Below the pieces are notes generated by a model, which saw only the letters and a program-made list of their open reading frames with translations, ran no database searches and was not told the DNA's origin. From Prosthecodimorpha hirschii (GTDB lineage Bacteria; Pseudomonadota; Alphaproteobacteria; Rhizobiales; Ancalomicrobiaceae), in the NCBI RefSeq assembly GCF_001305515.1, contig NZ_LJYW01000001.1, positions 5,751,691 to 5,815,690 on the forward strand: a stretch of 64,000 nucleotides of DNA. Direction: 5' to 3'. How positions within the stretch are numbered: the stretch's first letter is position 1; every line of letters begins with the position of its first letter. The position numbers and the translations under genes are program-made. Of the stretch, positions 36,883 through 46,440 are shown piece by piece.

Positions 36883-37857
36883 TCAGTCTGTCGAGATGGG
36901 GTCGTGCAGGTGGCAGGCGACGCGGTCGCCGTCGACCTGGTGGAAGGGCGGGACGACCGACGCGCAGCGCGGCAGGCGCATTTCGCAGCGCGGATGGAAG
37001 CCGCAGCCGGCCGGGCGTTCGGTCGGGTCCGGAAAGCCGCCGCCTAGATGCATGTCGGGGATGCCGCGGCCCGGCTCCGGGGTCAGCACGGAGGCCATCA
37101 GGGCGCGCGTATAGGGATGTCCGGGGGCCGCGAACAGACGACTGGTCTCCGCCTCCTCGACGATGCGGCCGAGATACATCACCGCCACCCGGTTGGCGAC
37201 ATGCTCGACCACCGCCATGTTGTGGCTGATCAGCAGATAGGTCAGCCCCAACTCGCTCTGCAGCGACAGGAGCAGGTTCAGGATCTGCGACTGCACCGAG
37301 ACGTCGAGCGCCGAGGTCGGCTCGTCGCAGATCACGATCGGCGGGCGCATGATCAGCGCGCGTGCGATCGCGACCCTCTGGCGCTGGCCGCCGGAGAGCT
37401 GGCTCGGCCGCGCCTCGGCGAGCCGGGCCGGCAGCCCGACCAGGTCCATCATCTCGGCCACCGCGCGCCTTGTGCCGGCCCGGTCGGCGAGCCGGTGCAC
37501 CCGCAGCGGCTGGCCGATGATCGCGCCGATCGCCTTCTGCGGATTGAGCGACGAATAGGGGTCCTGGAACACCGGCTGGATGCGGCGGGCGCGCTCGGCG
37601 ACCGACAGGCTGCCGACGGGCACGCCATTGACCAGGATCTCGCCCGCCGACGGCTGCTGCAGCCCGAGCAGGATGCGGGCGAAGGTGGTCTTGCCGCAGC
37701 CGGACTCGCCGACCAGACCGAGGATCTCGCCCTTGCGCAGGGTCAGGTCGATGCCGTCGACCGCCTTCAGCGCCTTGGCCGGGCGGAACAGGCCGCCGCC
37801 GACCGAGAAGGCATGCGAGACGCCGCGCGCCTCGAGCACGGGAGGTTCGCCGCTCAT
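36883..37857 (-). CDS. dipeptide/oligopeptide ABC transporter ATP-binding protein (DppF/OppF type)
   Basis: This 324-aa ATPase has Walker [10 protein letters not shown], the Q-loop [12 protein letters not shown], the signature [15 protein letters not shown] and Walker [13 protein letters not shown]. The C-terminal oligo_HPY region (GHPYTRAL) ends with four cysteines in [18 protein letters not shown]-like arrangement, seen in Opp/Dpp ATPases that carry an iron-sulfur cluster. It overlaps the partner ATPase gene by four bases and precedes ggt by 17. Confidence 0.95.
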   Translation of the reverse strand: MSGEPPVLEARGVSHAFSVGGGLFRPAKALKAVDGIDLTLRKGEILGLVGESGCGKTTFARILLGLQQPSAGEILVNGVPVGSLSVAERARRIQPVFQDPYSSLNPQKAIGAIIGQPLRVHRLADRAGTRRAVAEMMDLVGLPARLAEARPSQLSGGQRQRVAIARALIMRPPIVICDEPTSALDVSVQSQILNLLLSLQSELGLTYLLISHNMAVVEHVANRVAVMYLGRIVEEAETSRLFAAPGHPYTRALMASVLTPEPGRGIPDMHLGGGFPDPTERPAGCGFHPRCEMRLPRCASVVPPFHQVDGDRVACHLHDPISTD

Positions 37858-38870
37858 CGTCCGATCGCCCCCAGGCTTGCCGTCCGGGCGGCGGCTTCGA
37901 AAGTGTCCGGCGCGAGCGTGCATCGGGAGCGGTGGCCGGCGCCGAGGGTGCGGACCGGGATGGTACCGGCGCAGGCCTCGTGGGCATGCGTGCAGCGGCC
38001 AGCGAAGGCACAGCCTTGGATCGTGCCGACGAGGCTCGGCACGATGCCGGGAATCGCGCCGAGCGGACTGCGCCGCGGCGTCCGACCGGGGATCGGGATG
38101 CAGCCGAGCAGCGCGCGCGTATAGGGATGCGACGGCCGTTCGAAGACCGCGCCGACCGCGCCTTCCTCGACCATCTCGCCGGCATACATGACGCCGATCC
38201 GGTCGGCGACCCGGGCGACGACGCCGAGATCGTGGGTGATCAGCAGGATGGCGATGCCGAGTTCGGCCTGCAGGTCGCGCAGCAGGCGCAGGATCTGGGC
38301 CTGGATGGTGACATCGAGCGCGGTGGTCGGTTCGTCGGCGATGATCAGGTCCGGGCCGCACATCAGCGCCATGGCGATCATGACGCGCTGGCGCAGGCCG
38401 CCGGACAGCTGGTGCGGATACTGGCCGAGCCGGGCCGCGGCGGCCGCGATGCCGACGCGCTCCAGGAGATGGACGGCGCGATCGACGGCCGCCGCCCGCC
38501 CGACCTTGCGATGGGCCAGCATCGTCTCGACCAGTTGGTCGCCGATGGTGAAGGCCGGGTTCAGGCTGGTCATCGGGTCCTGGAAGATCATCGCCATGCG
38601 GTTGCCGCGCAGGCCCGCGATCGCGCGCCGCGAACCGCCCGCCAGGTCGACGCCGTCGAAGGCGAGCCGGGCCGCGCTGCGTCGCGCCTCGCGCGGCAGA
38701 AGGCCCATGATCGCCAGCGATGTCAGCGACTTGCCGCAACCGGACTCGCCCACGATGCACAGCGTCTCGCCGCGGCGGACGGAGAGCGAGATGCCGCGCA
38801 CGGCATGCAGTTCGCCGGCCGGCGTCGGGATGCGGACATGCAGATCGTCGACCTCGAGCAGCGCCGTCAT
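37854..38870 (-). CDS. dipeptide/oligopeptide ABC transporter ATP-binding protein (DppD/OppD type)
   Basis: This 338-aa ATPase has Walker A GESGCGKS, the Q-loop [11 protein letters not shown], the signature [15 protein letters not shown] and Walker [13 protein letters not shown]. The C-terminal HPYTRAL region is followed by a cysteine cluster ([15 protein letters not shown]). It pairs with the other ATPase of the operon as the second nucleotide-binding subunit. It overlaps both neighbours by four bases. Confidence 0.95.
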   Translation of the reverse strand: MTALLEVDDLHVRIPTPAGELHAVRGISLSVRRGETLCIVGESGCGKSLTSLAIMGLLPREARRSAARLAFDGVDLAGGSRRAIAGLRGNRMAMIFQDPMTSLNPAFTIGDQLVETMLAHRKVGRAAAVDRAVHLLERVGIAAAAARLGQYPHQLSGGLRQRVMIAMALMCGPDLIIADEPTTALDVTIQAQILRLLRDLQAELGIAILLITHDLGVVARVADRIGVMYAGEMVEEGAVGAVFERPSHPYTRALLGCIPIPGRTPRRSPLGAIPGIVPSLVGTIQGCAFAGRCTHAHEACAGTIPVRTLGAGHRSRCTLAPDTFEAAARTASLGAIGR

Positions 38871-39775
38871 GCCCGCCCCCTGGAGACCGAGGCGTCGCGC
38901 AGGCCGTCGCCGACCAGGTTGATGGCCAGGATCAGCGCGAACAGGCCGAGGCCCGGAATGGTGATCATCCAGGGCGAGAAGAAGATGTCCTCCTTGGCCT
39001 CGGCCAGCATCAGCCCCCAGCTCGGCAGCGGCGGCTGCACGCCGAGGCCGAGGAAGGAGAGCGCCGCCTCGAACAGGATCGCGTTGGCCATCTCCACCGT
39101 CGCGATGACGATCAGCGGGTTGGCGACGTTGGGCAGGATCTCGCCGATCAGGATGCGCGGCGTCGAGCAGCCGAGCGCCTGGGCCGCGGTGACGTAGTCG
39201 CGCGAGCGGGCCTGCTGGGTCACCGAGCGCATCACCACGGCGAAGCGGTCCCACAGCAGGGAGCCGAGCACCAGGATCACGACCACGAGCGAACTGCCCT
39301 GCTTGGCGACGACCGCGAGTGCGACCAGGACGACCGGCATGGCCAGCCGCGTGGTGACCAGGAACGACACGACGAGATCGACCTTGCGGCCGAAATAGCC
39401 GGCGGCCATGCCGAGCGTGGTGCCGATCAGCCCGGACATGATCGTCGTCGCCGTTCCGATCAGAAGCGAGATGCGGGCGCCGTAGACGAGGCGGGTCCAA
39501 TAATCCCGGCCGAGCTTGTCGGTGCCGAGCGGATGCGTCCAGGTCGCCTTGGGATGGTCCCAGAACCAGCCGTACCAGATCGGCGGCACCCGCCGCGCGA
39601 CGATGTTCTGCGCATAGGGGTCGTGCCAGGTGATCAGCGGCGCGAACAGGGCGGCGGCGACGATCAGGAGCAGGATCGTCCCGCCGATGACGAGGCTGCC
39701 GTGGCGCAGGGCGGCGGGCAGGCGCCATCGGCGTGCGGCGACGGCGTCGGTGGGGCCGGTGATGGTGGCGGTCAT
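38867..39775 (-). CDS. ABC peptide transporter permease (DppC/OppC type)
   Basis: This 302-aa inner-membrane permease has an N-terminal membrane segment, then the OppC_N-type periplasmic part ending HPLGTDKLGRDYWTRLVYG. The EAA-loop region is SRDYVTAAQALGCSTPRILIGEILPN. Six membrane segments are visible. It lies one base after the DppB-type gene. Confidence 0.95.
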   Translation of the reverse strand: MTATITGPTDAVAARRWRLPAALRHGSLVIGGTILLLIVAAALFAPLITWHDPYAQNIVARRVPPIWYGWFWDHPKATWTHPLGTDKLGRDYWTRLVYGARISLLIGTATTIMSGLIGTTLGMAAGYFGRKVDLVVSFLVTTRLAMPVVLVALAVVAKQGSSLVVVILVLGSLLWDRFAVVMRSVTQQARSRDYVTAAQALGCSTPRILIGEILPNVANPLIVIATVEMANAILFEAALSFLGLGVQPPLPSWGLMLAEAKEDIFFSPWMITIPGLGLFALILAINLVGDGLRDASVSRGRA

Positions 39776-39776
39776 G

Positions 39777-40694
39777 TCAGCCGATCCGGATGCGGGGGTC
39801 GAGCCAGGCGTTGAGCAGGTCCGCCGACAGGGTGAGCACGATGTAGATGAGCGAGATCATCAGCACGATCGCCTGGGTCACGGGCAGGTCGGACAGCGAG
39901 ATGGATTCCCAGGCCAGGTAGCCGACGCCCTGCATGGCGAAGATGGTCTCGATGACCACCGAGCCGCCGAGCATGAAGCCGAACTGGACCGCCGCGACCG
40001 AGACCACCGGCAGGACCGCGTTGCGCAGGGCGTGCTTCAGGACGACGCGCGCCTCCGACAGGCCCTTGGCGCGGGCGGTGCGGATATAGTCGGAAGCGAG
40101 CACGTCGATCATGCCGGCGCGCATCAGTCGCATCAGCGTCGGCGCGGCGTAGTAGCCGAGCGCGATCGCGGGCAGGATGAAATGCGCCGTCGTCCCCGAG
40201 CCGGATGCCGGCAGCCAGCGCAGGTTGACGCTGAACACGACGATGCCGAGCAGTGCGAACCAGAAGGTCGGCATCGCCTGGCCGAACAGCGCGAACAGGA
40301 GCGCGATCCGGTCGATCCAGGAATTCGGCCGCAGCGCCGCCGCGATGGCGAGCGGGATCGAGAGGACCAGCGCGAAGGCGAGCGCCAGTCCGCCGAGCTT
40401 CAGCGTCACCGGCAGCCGCTCCATGATCACGTCGACCACGGGGCGGCGCTGCCGGTAGGACGAGCCGAGATCGCCCTGCAGCGCCTGACCCAGCCAGGCG
40501 ACGTAGCGCGCCGCCAGCGGACGGTCGAAGCCGTAGGACTTGCGGATCGCCTCGACATCGTCGGACGTCGCGCCCTCGCCGGCGATCGCCCGGGCCGGGT
40601 CGATCGCCGCATTGGTCAGCGTGAAGGTGATGCCCGAGACGACGAACATCACCAGGACGCCGATGATCAGACGTCGCAACGCATAGGACAGCAT
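39777..40694 (-). CDS. ABC peptide transporter permease (DppB/OppB type)
   Basis: This 305-aa permease begins MLSYALRRLIIGVLVMFVVSG, the typical OppB first helix, followed by the large periplasmic loop (about 45-100). The EAA region is SDYIRTARAKGLSEARVVLKHALRNA. It lies 18 bases after the binding-protein gene and forms the transmembrane pore with the DppC-type protein. Confidence 0.95.
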   Translation of the reverse strand: MLSYALRRLIIGVLVMFVVSGITFTLTNAAIDPARAIAGEGATSDDVEAIRKSYGFDRPLAARYVAWLGQALQGDLGSSYRQRRPVVDVIMERLPVTLKLGGLALAFALVLSIPLAIAAALRPNSWIDRIALLFALFGQAMPTFWFALLGIVVFSVNLRWLPASGSGTTAHFILPAIALGYYAAPTLMRLMRAGMIDVLASDYIRTARAKGLSEARVVLKHALRNAVLPVVSVAAVQFGFMLGGSVVIETIFAMQGVGYLAWESISLSDLPVTQAIVLMISLIYIVLTLSADLLNAWLDPRIRIG

Positions 40695-40712
40695 CGGCCG
40701 GATCCTCGGCGG

Positions 40713-42233
40713 TTACTTCCAGCGCGACAGGAAGAAGCGCGGGTTTTCGTCGGGGAAGCTCTGGAATTCGAGATCCTTGGCGTGGGCGTAGACCACCGGA
40801 TGGACCCAGAGCGGGAACCAGTAGAGCTGCTCGGCGATGCGTGCGACCGCCTGGTCGTAATTGGTCTTGCGCACGGCCGTGTCGACGGTGGCGGCACCGG
40901 CCTTCAGCCAGCCGGAGACGTCCTTGTCCTGCGCCATGTCGTCGGGGCCGAGCGTGAAGAAGTTGTTCAGGATCGCCGACACGTCGTTGATCGAATAGGA
41001 GCCCCAGTCGCCCAGGAACAGATGCGCGGTGTTGTTGACCACGCGTTCGCGGGCGGCGGCATATTGCAGGAAGGTGATGTTGGTCTTGATGCCGACGGCA
41101 TCGAGATAGCCGGCGAGCGACTCGGTCCATTCGCGATTGCGGTAGGCGACCAGTTCGAGGGTCGTGCCCGGCGCGACGCCGGCCTCGGCGAGCAGCTTCT
41201 TGGCCTTGGCCGGATCGTAGTCGTACTGCGCCACATCCTGCCGGCAGCCGAACTGGGTCCGGTAGCAGGGCGCCTTGACGACGCTGGAGCCGGCGCTGAT
41301 GACATATTCGACCAGCTTTGCCCGGTCGATCGCATGGGCCAAGGCCTGGCGGACGCGCGGATCGCGCAGCGGGTTCGGCTTGGCCATCTCGCGGGTGTTG
41401 TAGGCGAGATAGCTGATCCGCATGGTCTCGGCCGGCACCACCTTGGCAGTCCCGGTGGCGGCGAGGCGGCCGGCCTGATCCGGCGGCACGTACCAGATCC
41501 AGTCCAGCCCGCCGCTGAGCAGTTCGGCCATCTGGGTCGACTGGTCGGGGATCATCCGGTAGACGATCGACTTGATGGTCGACTGCCCCTTCGGGCTGTC
41601 CTTGAAGTATTGGCCGGTGAGTTCGACCTCGATCGACGTGCCGGGCGTGAACTTGACCAGCCGGTAGGGGCCGGTGCCGACGACCTTGCCGCCCGCGCCC
41701 GCCACGCCGCCCGGCCCGAAGAAGTCCTTCGGCAGGATGGCGATCAGGCTGGCCAGATATTCCAGCGCCGGCGGGAACGGCGCCTTCAGATGGATCTTGA
41801 CCGTGTGGTCGTCGATCTTCTCGGCGCTCTTCATCCAGTTGACGTTGCTCGGAACGTTGATCTTGTTCTCGGGGGCAACGACATAGTTGATGGTATAGAC
41901 GACGTCGTCGGCGCTGAAGGCCCGGCCGTCATGGAACTTCACGTCGTCGCGCAGCGACAGCTGCAGCGTCACGTCGTCGAGCCATTTCCAGGACTTGGCC
42001 AGCAGGGGTTTGAACTCGCCGGAGACCGGATCGCGGTAGATCAGCGTGTCCCAGATCAGCTGGCCGTTGATGATCATCGCCTCGCGATGGGCGTTGTAGT
42101 AGGGATCGACCGCCGTGATCGACGAGACGCTCGCCCATCTCAGGCTGTTGCTCGCCTTGTCGGCGAAACTCGGCGAAGCGGTCGCGGCGGTCACCGCGCA
42201 GGCAGCCAGCAGCATCCTCAATCTGCGCATCAT
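40713..42233 (-). CDS. ABC peptide transporter substrate-binding protein (family 5)
   Basis: This 506-aa periplasmic receptor has a signal peptide (MMRRLRMLLAACAVTAATASPSFA). The SBP_bac_5 features are LRWASVSSITAVDPYYNAH, WKWLDDVTLQLSLRDDVKFHDGRAFSADDVV and PRVRQALAHAIDRAKLVEYV. Ligand may be peptides, glutathione or other; the linked gamma-glutamyltransferase favours gamma-glutamyl compounds. Its start overlaps the iclR stop codon, which is unusual: the regulator is first in the operon. Confidence 0.93.
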   Translation of the reverse strand: MMRRLRMLLAACAVTAATASPSFADKASNSLRWASVSSITAVDPYYNAHREAMIINGQLIWDTLIYRDPVSGEFKPLLAKSWKWLDDVTLQLSLRDDVKFHDGRAFSADDVVYTINYVVAPENKINVPSNVNWMKSAEKIDDHTVKIHLKAPFPPALEYLASLIAILPKDFFGPGGVAGAGGKVVGTGPYRLVKFTPGTSIEVELTGQYFKDSPKGQSTIKSIVYRMIPDQSTQMAELLSGGLDWIWYVPPDQAGRLAATGTAKVVPAETMRISYLAYNTREMAKPNPLRDPRVRQALAHAIDRAKLVEYVISAGSSVVKAPCYRTQFGCRQDVAQYDYDPAKAKKLLAEAGVAPGTTLELVAYRNREWTESLAGYLDAVGIKTNITFLQYAAARERVVNNTAHLFLGDWGSYSINDVSAILNNFFTLGPDDMAQDKDVSGWLKAGAATVDTAVRKTNYDQAVARIAEQLYWFPLWVHPVVYAHAKDLEFQSFPDENPRFFLSRWK

Positions 42234-43078
42234 CCAACTCCCTCCAAAGACGATTTTTCGCGGAGCGAGGCCGACAGTGCCGCCGCGGCGTCACGCAGTC
42301 GGGCTCCGATCTCCAGGACGCGGGTCGCGTCGTAGCGCGGCTTGATGCCGCCCACGCTGATGGCGCCGAGCATGTGGCCGCCGGCACCGAAGATCGGCGC
42401 GCCGACCGCCACCACATATTCGAACAGGTCTTCGTCGCCGATCGAGAAGCCGCGGGCGCGCGTGTCGGCGATTCTCTGGCGGATCGCGGTCGGATCGATG
42501 GTGGTGCGCGGCGTCGCCTTGGTCAGCGGCCGGCTGAGCACCTCGTCGATGAAGGCGTCGTCCGAGAAGGCGAGGATCGCGAACGGCGCGCCGCCGCAAT
42601 GCAGCGGCAGGCGCGAGCCGATCTGCGAGCCGGCCACGATCACCGGCGCGCGGCCCTCGACCCGGTCGACGCACAGCGCCTCGCCGCGGTTTTCGACCAT
42701 GAGCAGGATGACGTCGTCGGTCTCCTGCGACAGCTGGTGCATCAGGTTGATGGTCGACAGGCTGATCGGATGCTGGCGCTGCGCCCGCCGGGCCAGCTCG
42801 ACGAAGCGCATGCCGAGCCGATAGCGGCCGGTCGACGGCTCGCGCTCGACCAGTTGCTCGTGATCGAGCGTGGCGAGCAGGCGGTGGCAGACGGTCGTCG
42901 ACACGTCGAGGGCGCGCGCGATGTCGGTCAGCGTCGATCCGCCCTCGCCGGCGGAGACGGCCTGCAGCACCGACACGGCCTTGCGGACCGTCTGGCTGAG
43001 GTCTCGATCGGGCACGGCGGCGTCGCCCGATTTGCGCGGACGACCGACGGAGCGGCGCGGGGGGGATGTCTCGTTCAT
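42230..43078 (-). CDS. IclR-family transcriptional regulator
   Basis: This 282-aa protein has a winged helix near residues 35-85 (AVSVLQAVSAGEGGSTLTDI, ALDVSTTVCHRLLATLDHEQ) and an IclR effector domain (about 110-275). The effector domain contains LPLHCGGAPFAILAF and GFSIGDEDLFEYVVAVGAPIFG. A longer frame exists, but the ATG at 43078 (MNETSPPRRSVGRPRKSG) follows GGAA and starts after the operator-like AT-rich sequence. It heads the peptide transporter-ggt operon (4-base overlap with the receptor gene) and probably controls it and the GMC oxidoreductase gene through the TTTCCGA sites. Confidence 0.92.
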   Translation of the reverse strand: MNETSPPRRSVGRPRKSGDAAVPDRDLSQTVRKAVSVLQAVSAGEGGSTLTDIARALDVSTTVCHRLLATLDHEQLVEREPSTGRYRLGMRFVELARRAQRQHPISLSTINLMHQLSQETDDVILLMVENRGEALCVDRVEGRAPVIVAGSQIGSRLPLHCGGAPFAILAFSDDAFIDEVLSRPLTKATPRTTIDPTAIRQRIADTRARGFSIGDEDLFEYVVAVGAPIFGAGGHMLGAISVGGIKPRYDATRVLEIGARLRDAAAALSASLREKSSLEGVG

Positions 43079-43108
43079 TTCCGATATCCAGAAATTATTT
43101 CCGAAATA
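43078..43108. promoter_or_regulatory. paired TTTCCGA sites at the iclR start
   Basis: TTTCCGA occurs at 43078-43084 (inside TTTCCGATATCCAGAAA, an imperfect palindrome) and at 43098-43104 (inside the 13-bp palindrome TATTTCCGAAATA, 43096-43108), exactly 20 bases apart. The pair touches the iclR start codon, so binding there would block initiation. Autoregulation is inferred. Confidence 0.6.
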
Positions 43109-43132
43109 TCTGAGCATGGCGCGCATCCCGGT

Positions 43133-44746
43133 TCAAGTCCGCGCGTCGGCGAGCGCGAAGGCGGCTGCGCGTTCGCCGATCATGATCGTGGCCGCGTTGG
43201 TGTTGCCGCTGACGATGTCGGGCATCACCGAGGCATCGGCGATGCGCAGTCCGTCGAGGCCGCGCAGCTTCAGCCGCGCATCGACTACGGCCATCGGATC
43301 CGGTCCCATCCGGGCGGTGCCGACCGGGTGATAGACGCTCGATGCGGTGGCCCGGACCCAAGCGGCGATCTCGGCGTCGCTCCGGGCCGCGGCCGTCGGG
43401 GCCAGTTCCGGCCCGCGGATGCCGTCGAAGGCCGGACCCGCGACGAGGTCGCGGACCAGCCGCACCCCCGCCACGGTCGCGGTCAGGTCGGCCTCCGCGG
43501 CCAGATAGTTCGGCTGGATCAGCGGCGCGGCGAGCGGGTCGGCGCTGCGCAGGCGCAGATGGCCGCGGCTCTGCGGCCGGATCGGTCCGATCCGGATCGA
43601 GAAGGTGTCGGTCGGTCGCCGGCGTCCGGGCAGCGGCATCCAGAGGGCGGCGTTGGTCGCCGCGATCGGCAGCAGGAAGGCCTGCAAGTCCGGCGCCTCC
43701 AGGCCGTCGCGCGAGGCGAAGAAGCCACCCGCCTGGATCGGGCTGGCGCCGGCCGGCCCGGTGCCGGTGGCGGCGAAGCGCAGGAGGTTCAGGGCGAAGC
43801 GGTCGAGCCGCAGGTTGTCGACCATCGAAACCGGCTGCAGGCAGGCGAAGGCCGGAGCGACGTCGAGATGATCGTGCAGGTTTTCGCCGACGCCCGGCAG
43901 GTCGTGCAGCGTCCGGATGCCGACCGAGGCCAGATGTCCGGCCGGGCCGATCCCCGACAACAGCAGGAGTTGCGGCGTGTTGACGGCGCCGGCGCACAGG
44001 ATCACCTCGCGGCGCGCGCGCACGATCGTGGTGCGGCCGCCCGAAAGCACCTCGACGCCGGCGATCCGTCCACCCTCGACGACGAGGCGCAGGGCACGGA
44101 CCGACGGCCGGACGGTCAGGTTTCGACGCCGCCGGGCCGGCGCCAGGAAGGTCGTGGCGGTGGTCTGCCGGCGGCCGTTCAGGATGTTGAAATGATAGAA
44201 GCCGACCCCGGCCTGGCGGTCGCCGTTGAAGTCCCGGTTGAGCGGGTGGCCGGCCGCGACGCCGGCCTCGACGAAGCGGTCGAACAGGCCATAGGCGCGG
44301 CTCGCGGGGGTGACGGGCAGCGGGCCGTCGGTGCCGTGATGCCGGTCGGCCGGGCCGGCGAAGCCCTCCGACTTGCGGAAGGCGGGCAGCACGTCGGCAT
44401 GGCTCCAGCCGGGATTGCCCCGCTGCGCCCAGCCGTCGAAATCGGCCGCGCTGCCGCGGATATAGACCATGCCGTTGAAGATGAACGAGCCGCCCAGCAT
44501 GCGCCCACGCGGCCAGAAGATGCGCCGGCCGTCGAGATGCGGCTGCGGCTCGGTTTCGTAGAACCAGTTGTTCGGGCGCGCCCGGTAGAGCCGCCCGGCC
44601 AGCATCGGCACCCGGTAGAGCGGATTCCAGTCGGACGGGCCGGCCTCCAGAAGGCAGGTGTCGACGCTCGCATCCTCGCTGAGACGGGCCGCGACCACGC
44701 ATCCGGCCGAACCGCCCCCGACGACCACGAAGTCGAACTCGTGCAT
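43133..44746 (-). CDS. GMC-family oxidoreductase (choline/alcohol dehydrogenase-like)
   Basis: This 537-aa FAD flavoprotein has the N-terminal dinucleotide motif [19 protein letters not shown] and GMC signature 1 [20 protein letters not shown] (about 82-101). It also has [21 protein letters not shown] (signature 2) and the catalytic His in [13 protein letters not shown] near the end. The substrate is an alcohol not deducible from sequence. The start is ATG 44746, behind AGGTG; a GTG three codons upstream is possible. It lies 54 bases before the iclR gene, same strand, and has its own operator-bearing promoter. Confidence 0.93.
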   Translation of the reverse strand: MHEFDFVVVGGGSAGCVVAARLSEDASVDTCLLEAGPSDWNPLYRVPMLAGRLYRARPNNWFYETEPQPHLDGRRIFWPRGRMLGGSFIFNGMVYIRGSAADFDGWAQRGNPGWSHADVLPAFRKSEGFAGPADRHHGTDGPLPVTPASRAYGLFDRFVEAGVAAGHPLNRDFNGDRQAGVGFYHFNILNGRRQTTATTFLAPARRRRNLTVRPSVRALRLVVEGGRIAGVEVLSGGRTTIVRARREVILCAGAVNTPQLLLLSGIGPAGHLASVGIRTLHDLPGVGENLHDHLDVAPAFACLQPVSMVDNLRLDRFALNLLRFAATGTGPAGASPIQAGGFFASRDGLEAPDLQAFLLPIAATNAALWMPLPGRRRPTDTFSIRIGPIRPQSRGHLRLRSADPLAAPLIQPNYLAAEADLTATVAGVRLVRDLVAGPAFDGIRGPELAPTAAARSDAEIAAWVRATASSVYHPVGTARMGPDPMAVVDARLKLRGLDGLRIADASVMPDIVSGNTNAATIMIGERAAAFALADART

Positions 44747-45112
44747 TCGCGACACCTATTTTCCGATAATCGGAAATTAATTTCCGAATTCTTGCGAATT
44801 TACGCCTGGGTGTCAAGCGCGCCGGCGCGAGCCGCGCGGCGGGCGGCGCGGCAGTGGCAATGCGGTCGGAAACCGGGGCAGGGGACCCGCGACGGCCGGC
44901 GCCGGGGTGTGCCGGCGCCCCCGGCTGCGGACGGGCTACGTGCTCATGCGTTCTTGCGCATGTTCGGGGGCGATCCGACCTTCGCGCCTGTCGGCTTTCG
45001 TTTCGGTGCGGTCGGCGCTCGCGGCGCCCACGCGCCTCGGCGTGAGGCCGGCGCGGAGGGCGGCGACCGTGGAGGCCGCCGTCTGGACCTCCGGGGAGGC
45101 GAGGCAGGCCGC
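44747..45112. other. divergent region between GMC oxidoreductase and ArsP-like permease genes
   Basis: This 366-base spacer holds the GMC promoter with the operator at 44760-44787. The remaining 300 bases are GC-rich. I see no regulator gene (for example arsR) and no convincing ORF; the frames open across it lack ribosome binding sites. The permease promoter must lie here. Confidence 0.55.
44760..44787. promoter_or_regulatory. operator of the GMC gene: 17-bp palindrome plus second TTTCCGA
   Basis: TTTCCGAT-A-ATCGGAAA (44760-44776) is a perfect palindrome. A second TTTCCGA is at 44781-44787, 21 bases from the first. The same heptamer pair, 20 bases apart, occurs at the iclR start, so one IclR-type dimer pair probably controls both. 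Confidence 0.7.
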
Positions 45113-46186
45113 ATGAACGCCCTTCAAGGCACGGGGTCCGATCCGGGTGCGCGAACCGATCTGCGCGCGGCGCCCGCCGTCTGGCTCGGCGGCACGGCGG
45201 GGTTCGTGCTCGCCTGGTTCCTGGTCTACCGGCAGTTGGTCCCGTTCTCGGAATGGGCCGTTGCGCATCTGCCGGTCGAGGCCGAGAGCCATCTCGGCAA
45301 GTCCGTCACCTTCTTCATCTACGACACCCCCAAGGTCCTGATGCTGCTGACCCTGGTCGTGTTCGGCATGGGGGTTGTGCGCAGCTTCTTCTCGCCGGAG
45401 CGGACGCGGGCGCTGCTGGCCGGACGAGCCGAAGGGTTCGGCAATGTGGCGGCCGCCGTCCTCGGCGTGTTCACGCCCTTCTGCTCCTGTTCGGCCGTGC
45501 CGCTGTTCGTCGGCTTCGTCTCGGCCGGCGTGCCTCTCGGCGTCACCTTCTCGTTCCTGATCGCCGCCCCGATGGTCAACGAGGTCGCGCTCGGGCTTCT
45601 GTTCGCGCTGCTCGGCTGGCAGGTCGCGCTGACCTATCTCGCCTTCGGCCTCACCCTGGCGATCGTGTCCGGCTGGGTGATCGGCCGGCTCCATCTGGAA
45701 GGATGGCTCGAGGAATGGGTCCGCAACGTGCGCGCGGCCGCCGTCTCGATCCCGCAGGAGCAGCTTTCGGTGGTCGACCGCCTCCGCGCCGGGCGCGACG
45801 CCGTCCGCGAGATCGTCGGCAAGGTCTGGATCTGGATCGTCGCCGGCATCGCAGCCGGAGCGGTCATTCACGGCTATGTGCCGAGCGAACTGCTCGGCGC
45901 CATCATGGGCAGGGACAGTTGGTGGTCGGTCCCGGCCGCCGTGCTGCTGGGCGTTCCGATATATTCCAACGCCGCCGGGATCATCCCGGTCGTGGAGGCA
46001 TTGCTCGGCAAGGGCGCCGCGCTCGGCACCGTTCTCGCCTTCATGATGGCGGTGATCGCGCTGTCGCTTCCCGAAATGATCATCCTGCGCAAGGTCCTAA
46101 CCGGCAAGCTGATCGCGGTGTTCATCGCGGTCGTCGGCACCGGCATCCTCGGCGTCGGCTTCCTGTTCAACGCCCTGTTCCGCTAA
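45113..46186 (+). CDS. permease of the ArsP/UPF0718 (DUF318) family
   Basis: This 357-aa membrane protein has about eight hydrophobic segments. The family's cysteine motif PFCSCSAVPLFVGFV (Cys124, Cys126) lies in the first half. The second half begins LLGAIMGRDSWWSVPAAVLLGVPIYSNAAGIIPVVEALLGKG. Family members export methylated arsenicals or other soft-metal compounds; ArsP proteins with this CSCS motif bind trivalent organoarsenicals. The frame extends far upstream, but ATG 45113 matches the protein start. It is followed after 17 bases by a thioredoxin-fold gene. Confidence 0.85.
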   Translation: MNALQGTGSDPGARTDLRAAPAVWLGGTAGFVLAWFLVYRQLVPFSEWAVAHLPVEAESHLGKSVTFFIYDTPKVLMLLTLVVFGMGVVRSFFSPERTRALLAGRAEGFGNVAAAVLGVFTPFCSCSAVPLFVGFVSAGVPLGVTFSFLIAAPMVNEVALGLLFALLGWQVALTYLAFGLTLAIVSGWVIGRLHLEGWLEEWVRNVRAAAVSIPQEQLSVVDRLRAGRDAVREIVGKVWIWIVAGIAAGAVIHGYVPSELLGAIMGRDSWWSVPAAVLLGVPIYSNAAGIIPVVEALLGKGAALGTVLAFMMAVIALSLPEMIILRKVLTGKLIAVFIAVVGTGILGVGFLFNALFR

Positions 46187-46203
46187 GGCAGACGGAGATC
46201 GCC

Positions 46204-46440
46204 ATGAAGGACGTGAAAGTGCTCGGCCCGGGCTGTGCCCGCTGCAAGGCGACGGAAGACATGGTGCGCGATCAGGCCGCCCGGCTCGGTGTCGCCGTTA
46301 CGGTCGAGAAGGTCACCGACTATGCCGCGATCGCGGGCTTCGGCATCGCCGCGACCCCCGGCATCGTCGTGGACGGCACGGTGGTCCATGCCGGCGGCCT
46401 GCCCAAGCCGGAAGACGTGGCGCGATGGCTTTCGGCATGA
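46204..46440 (+). CDS. small thioredoxin-fold protein (redox-active disulfide type)
   Basis: This 78-aa protein starts MKDVKVLGPGCARCKATED, with the active-site CxxC at Cys11 and Cys14, and ends ATPGIVVDGTVVHAGGLPK with the cis-proline of a thioredoxin fold. It belongs to the small MTH895/TM0996-like disulfide proteins. These are often encoded next to ArsP/DUF318 permeases, as here, and may pass electrons or thiol-bound metal to them; that is inference. It is in one operon with the permease. Confidence 0.87.
   Translation: MKDVKVLGPGCARCKATEDMVRDQAARLGVAVTVEKVTDYAAIAGFGIAATPGIVVDGTVVHAGGLPKPEDVARWLSA

Noticed and set aside
36866-38185. Upstream extension of the gamma-glutamyltransferase frame, suggesting a fusion with ABC ATPases
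   Set aside because: The extension lies in a different frame from the two ATPase genes; a GTG with strong ribosome binding site at 36865 gives the normal protein.
42374-45112. Upstream extension of the ArsP-like permease frame, antisense to the IclR and GMC genes
   Set aside because: Only the part from 45113 matches the permease family; the rest is the shadow of real genes on the other strand.
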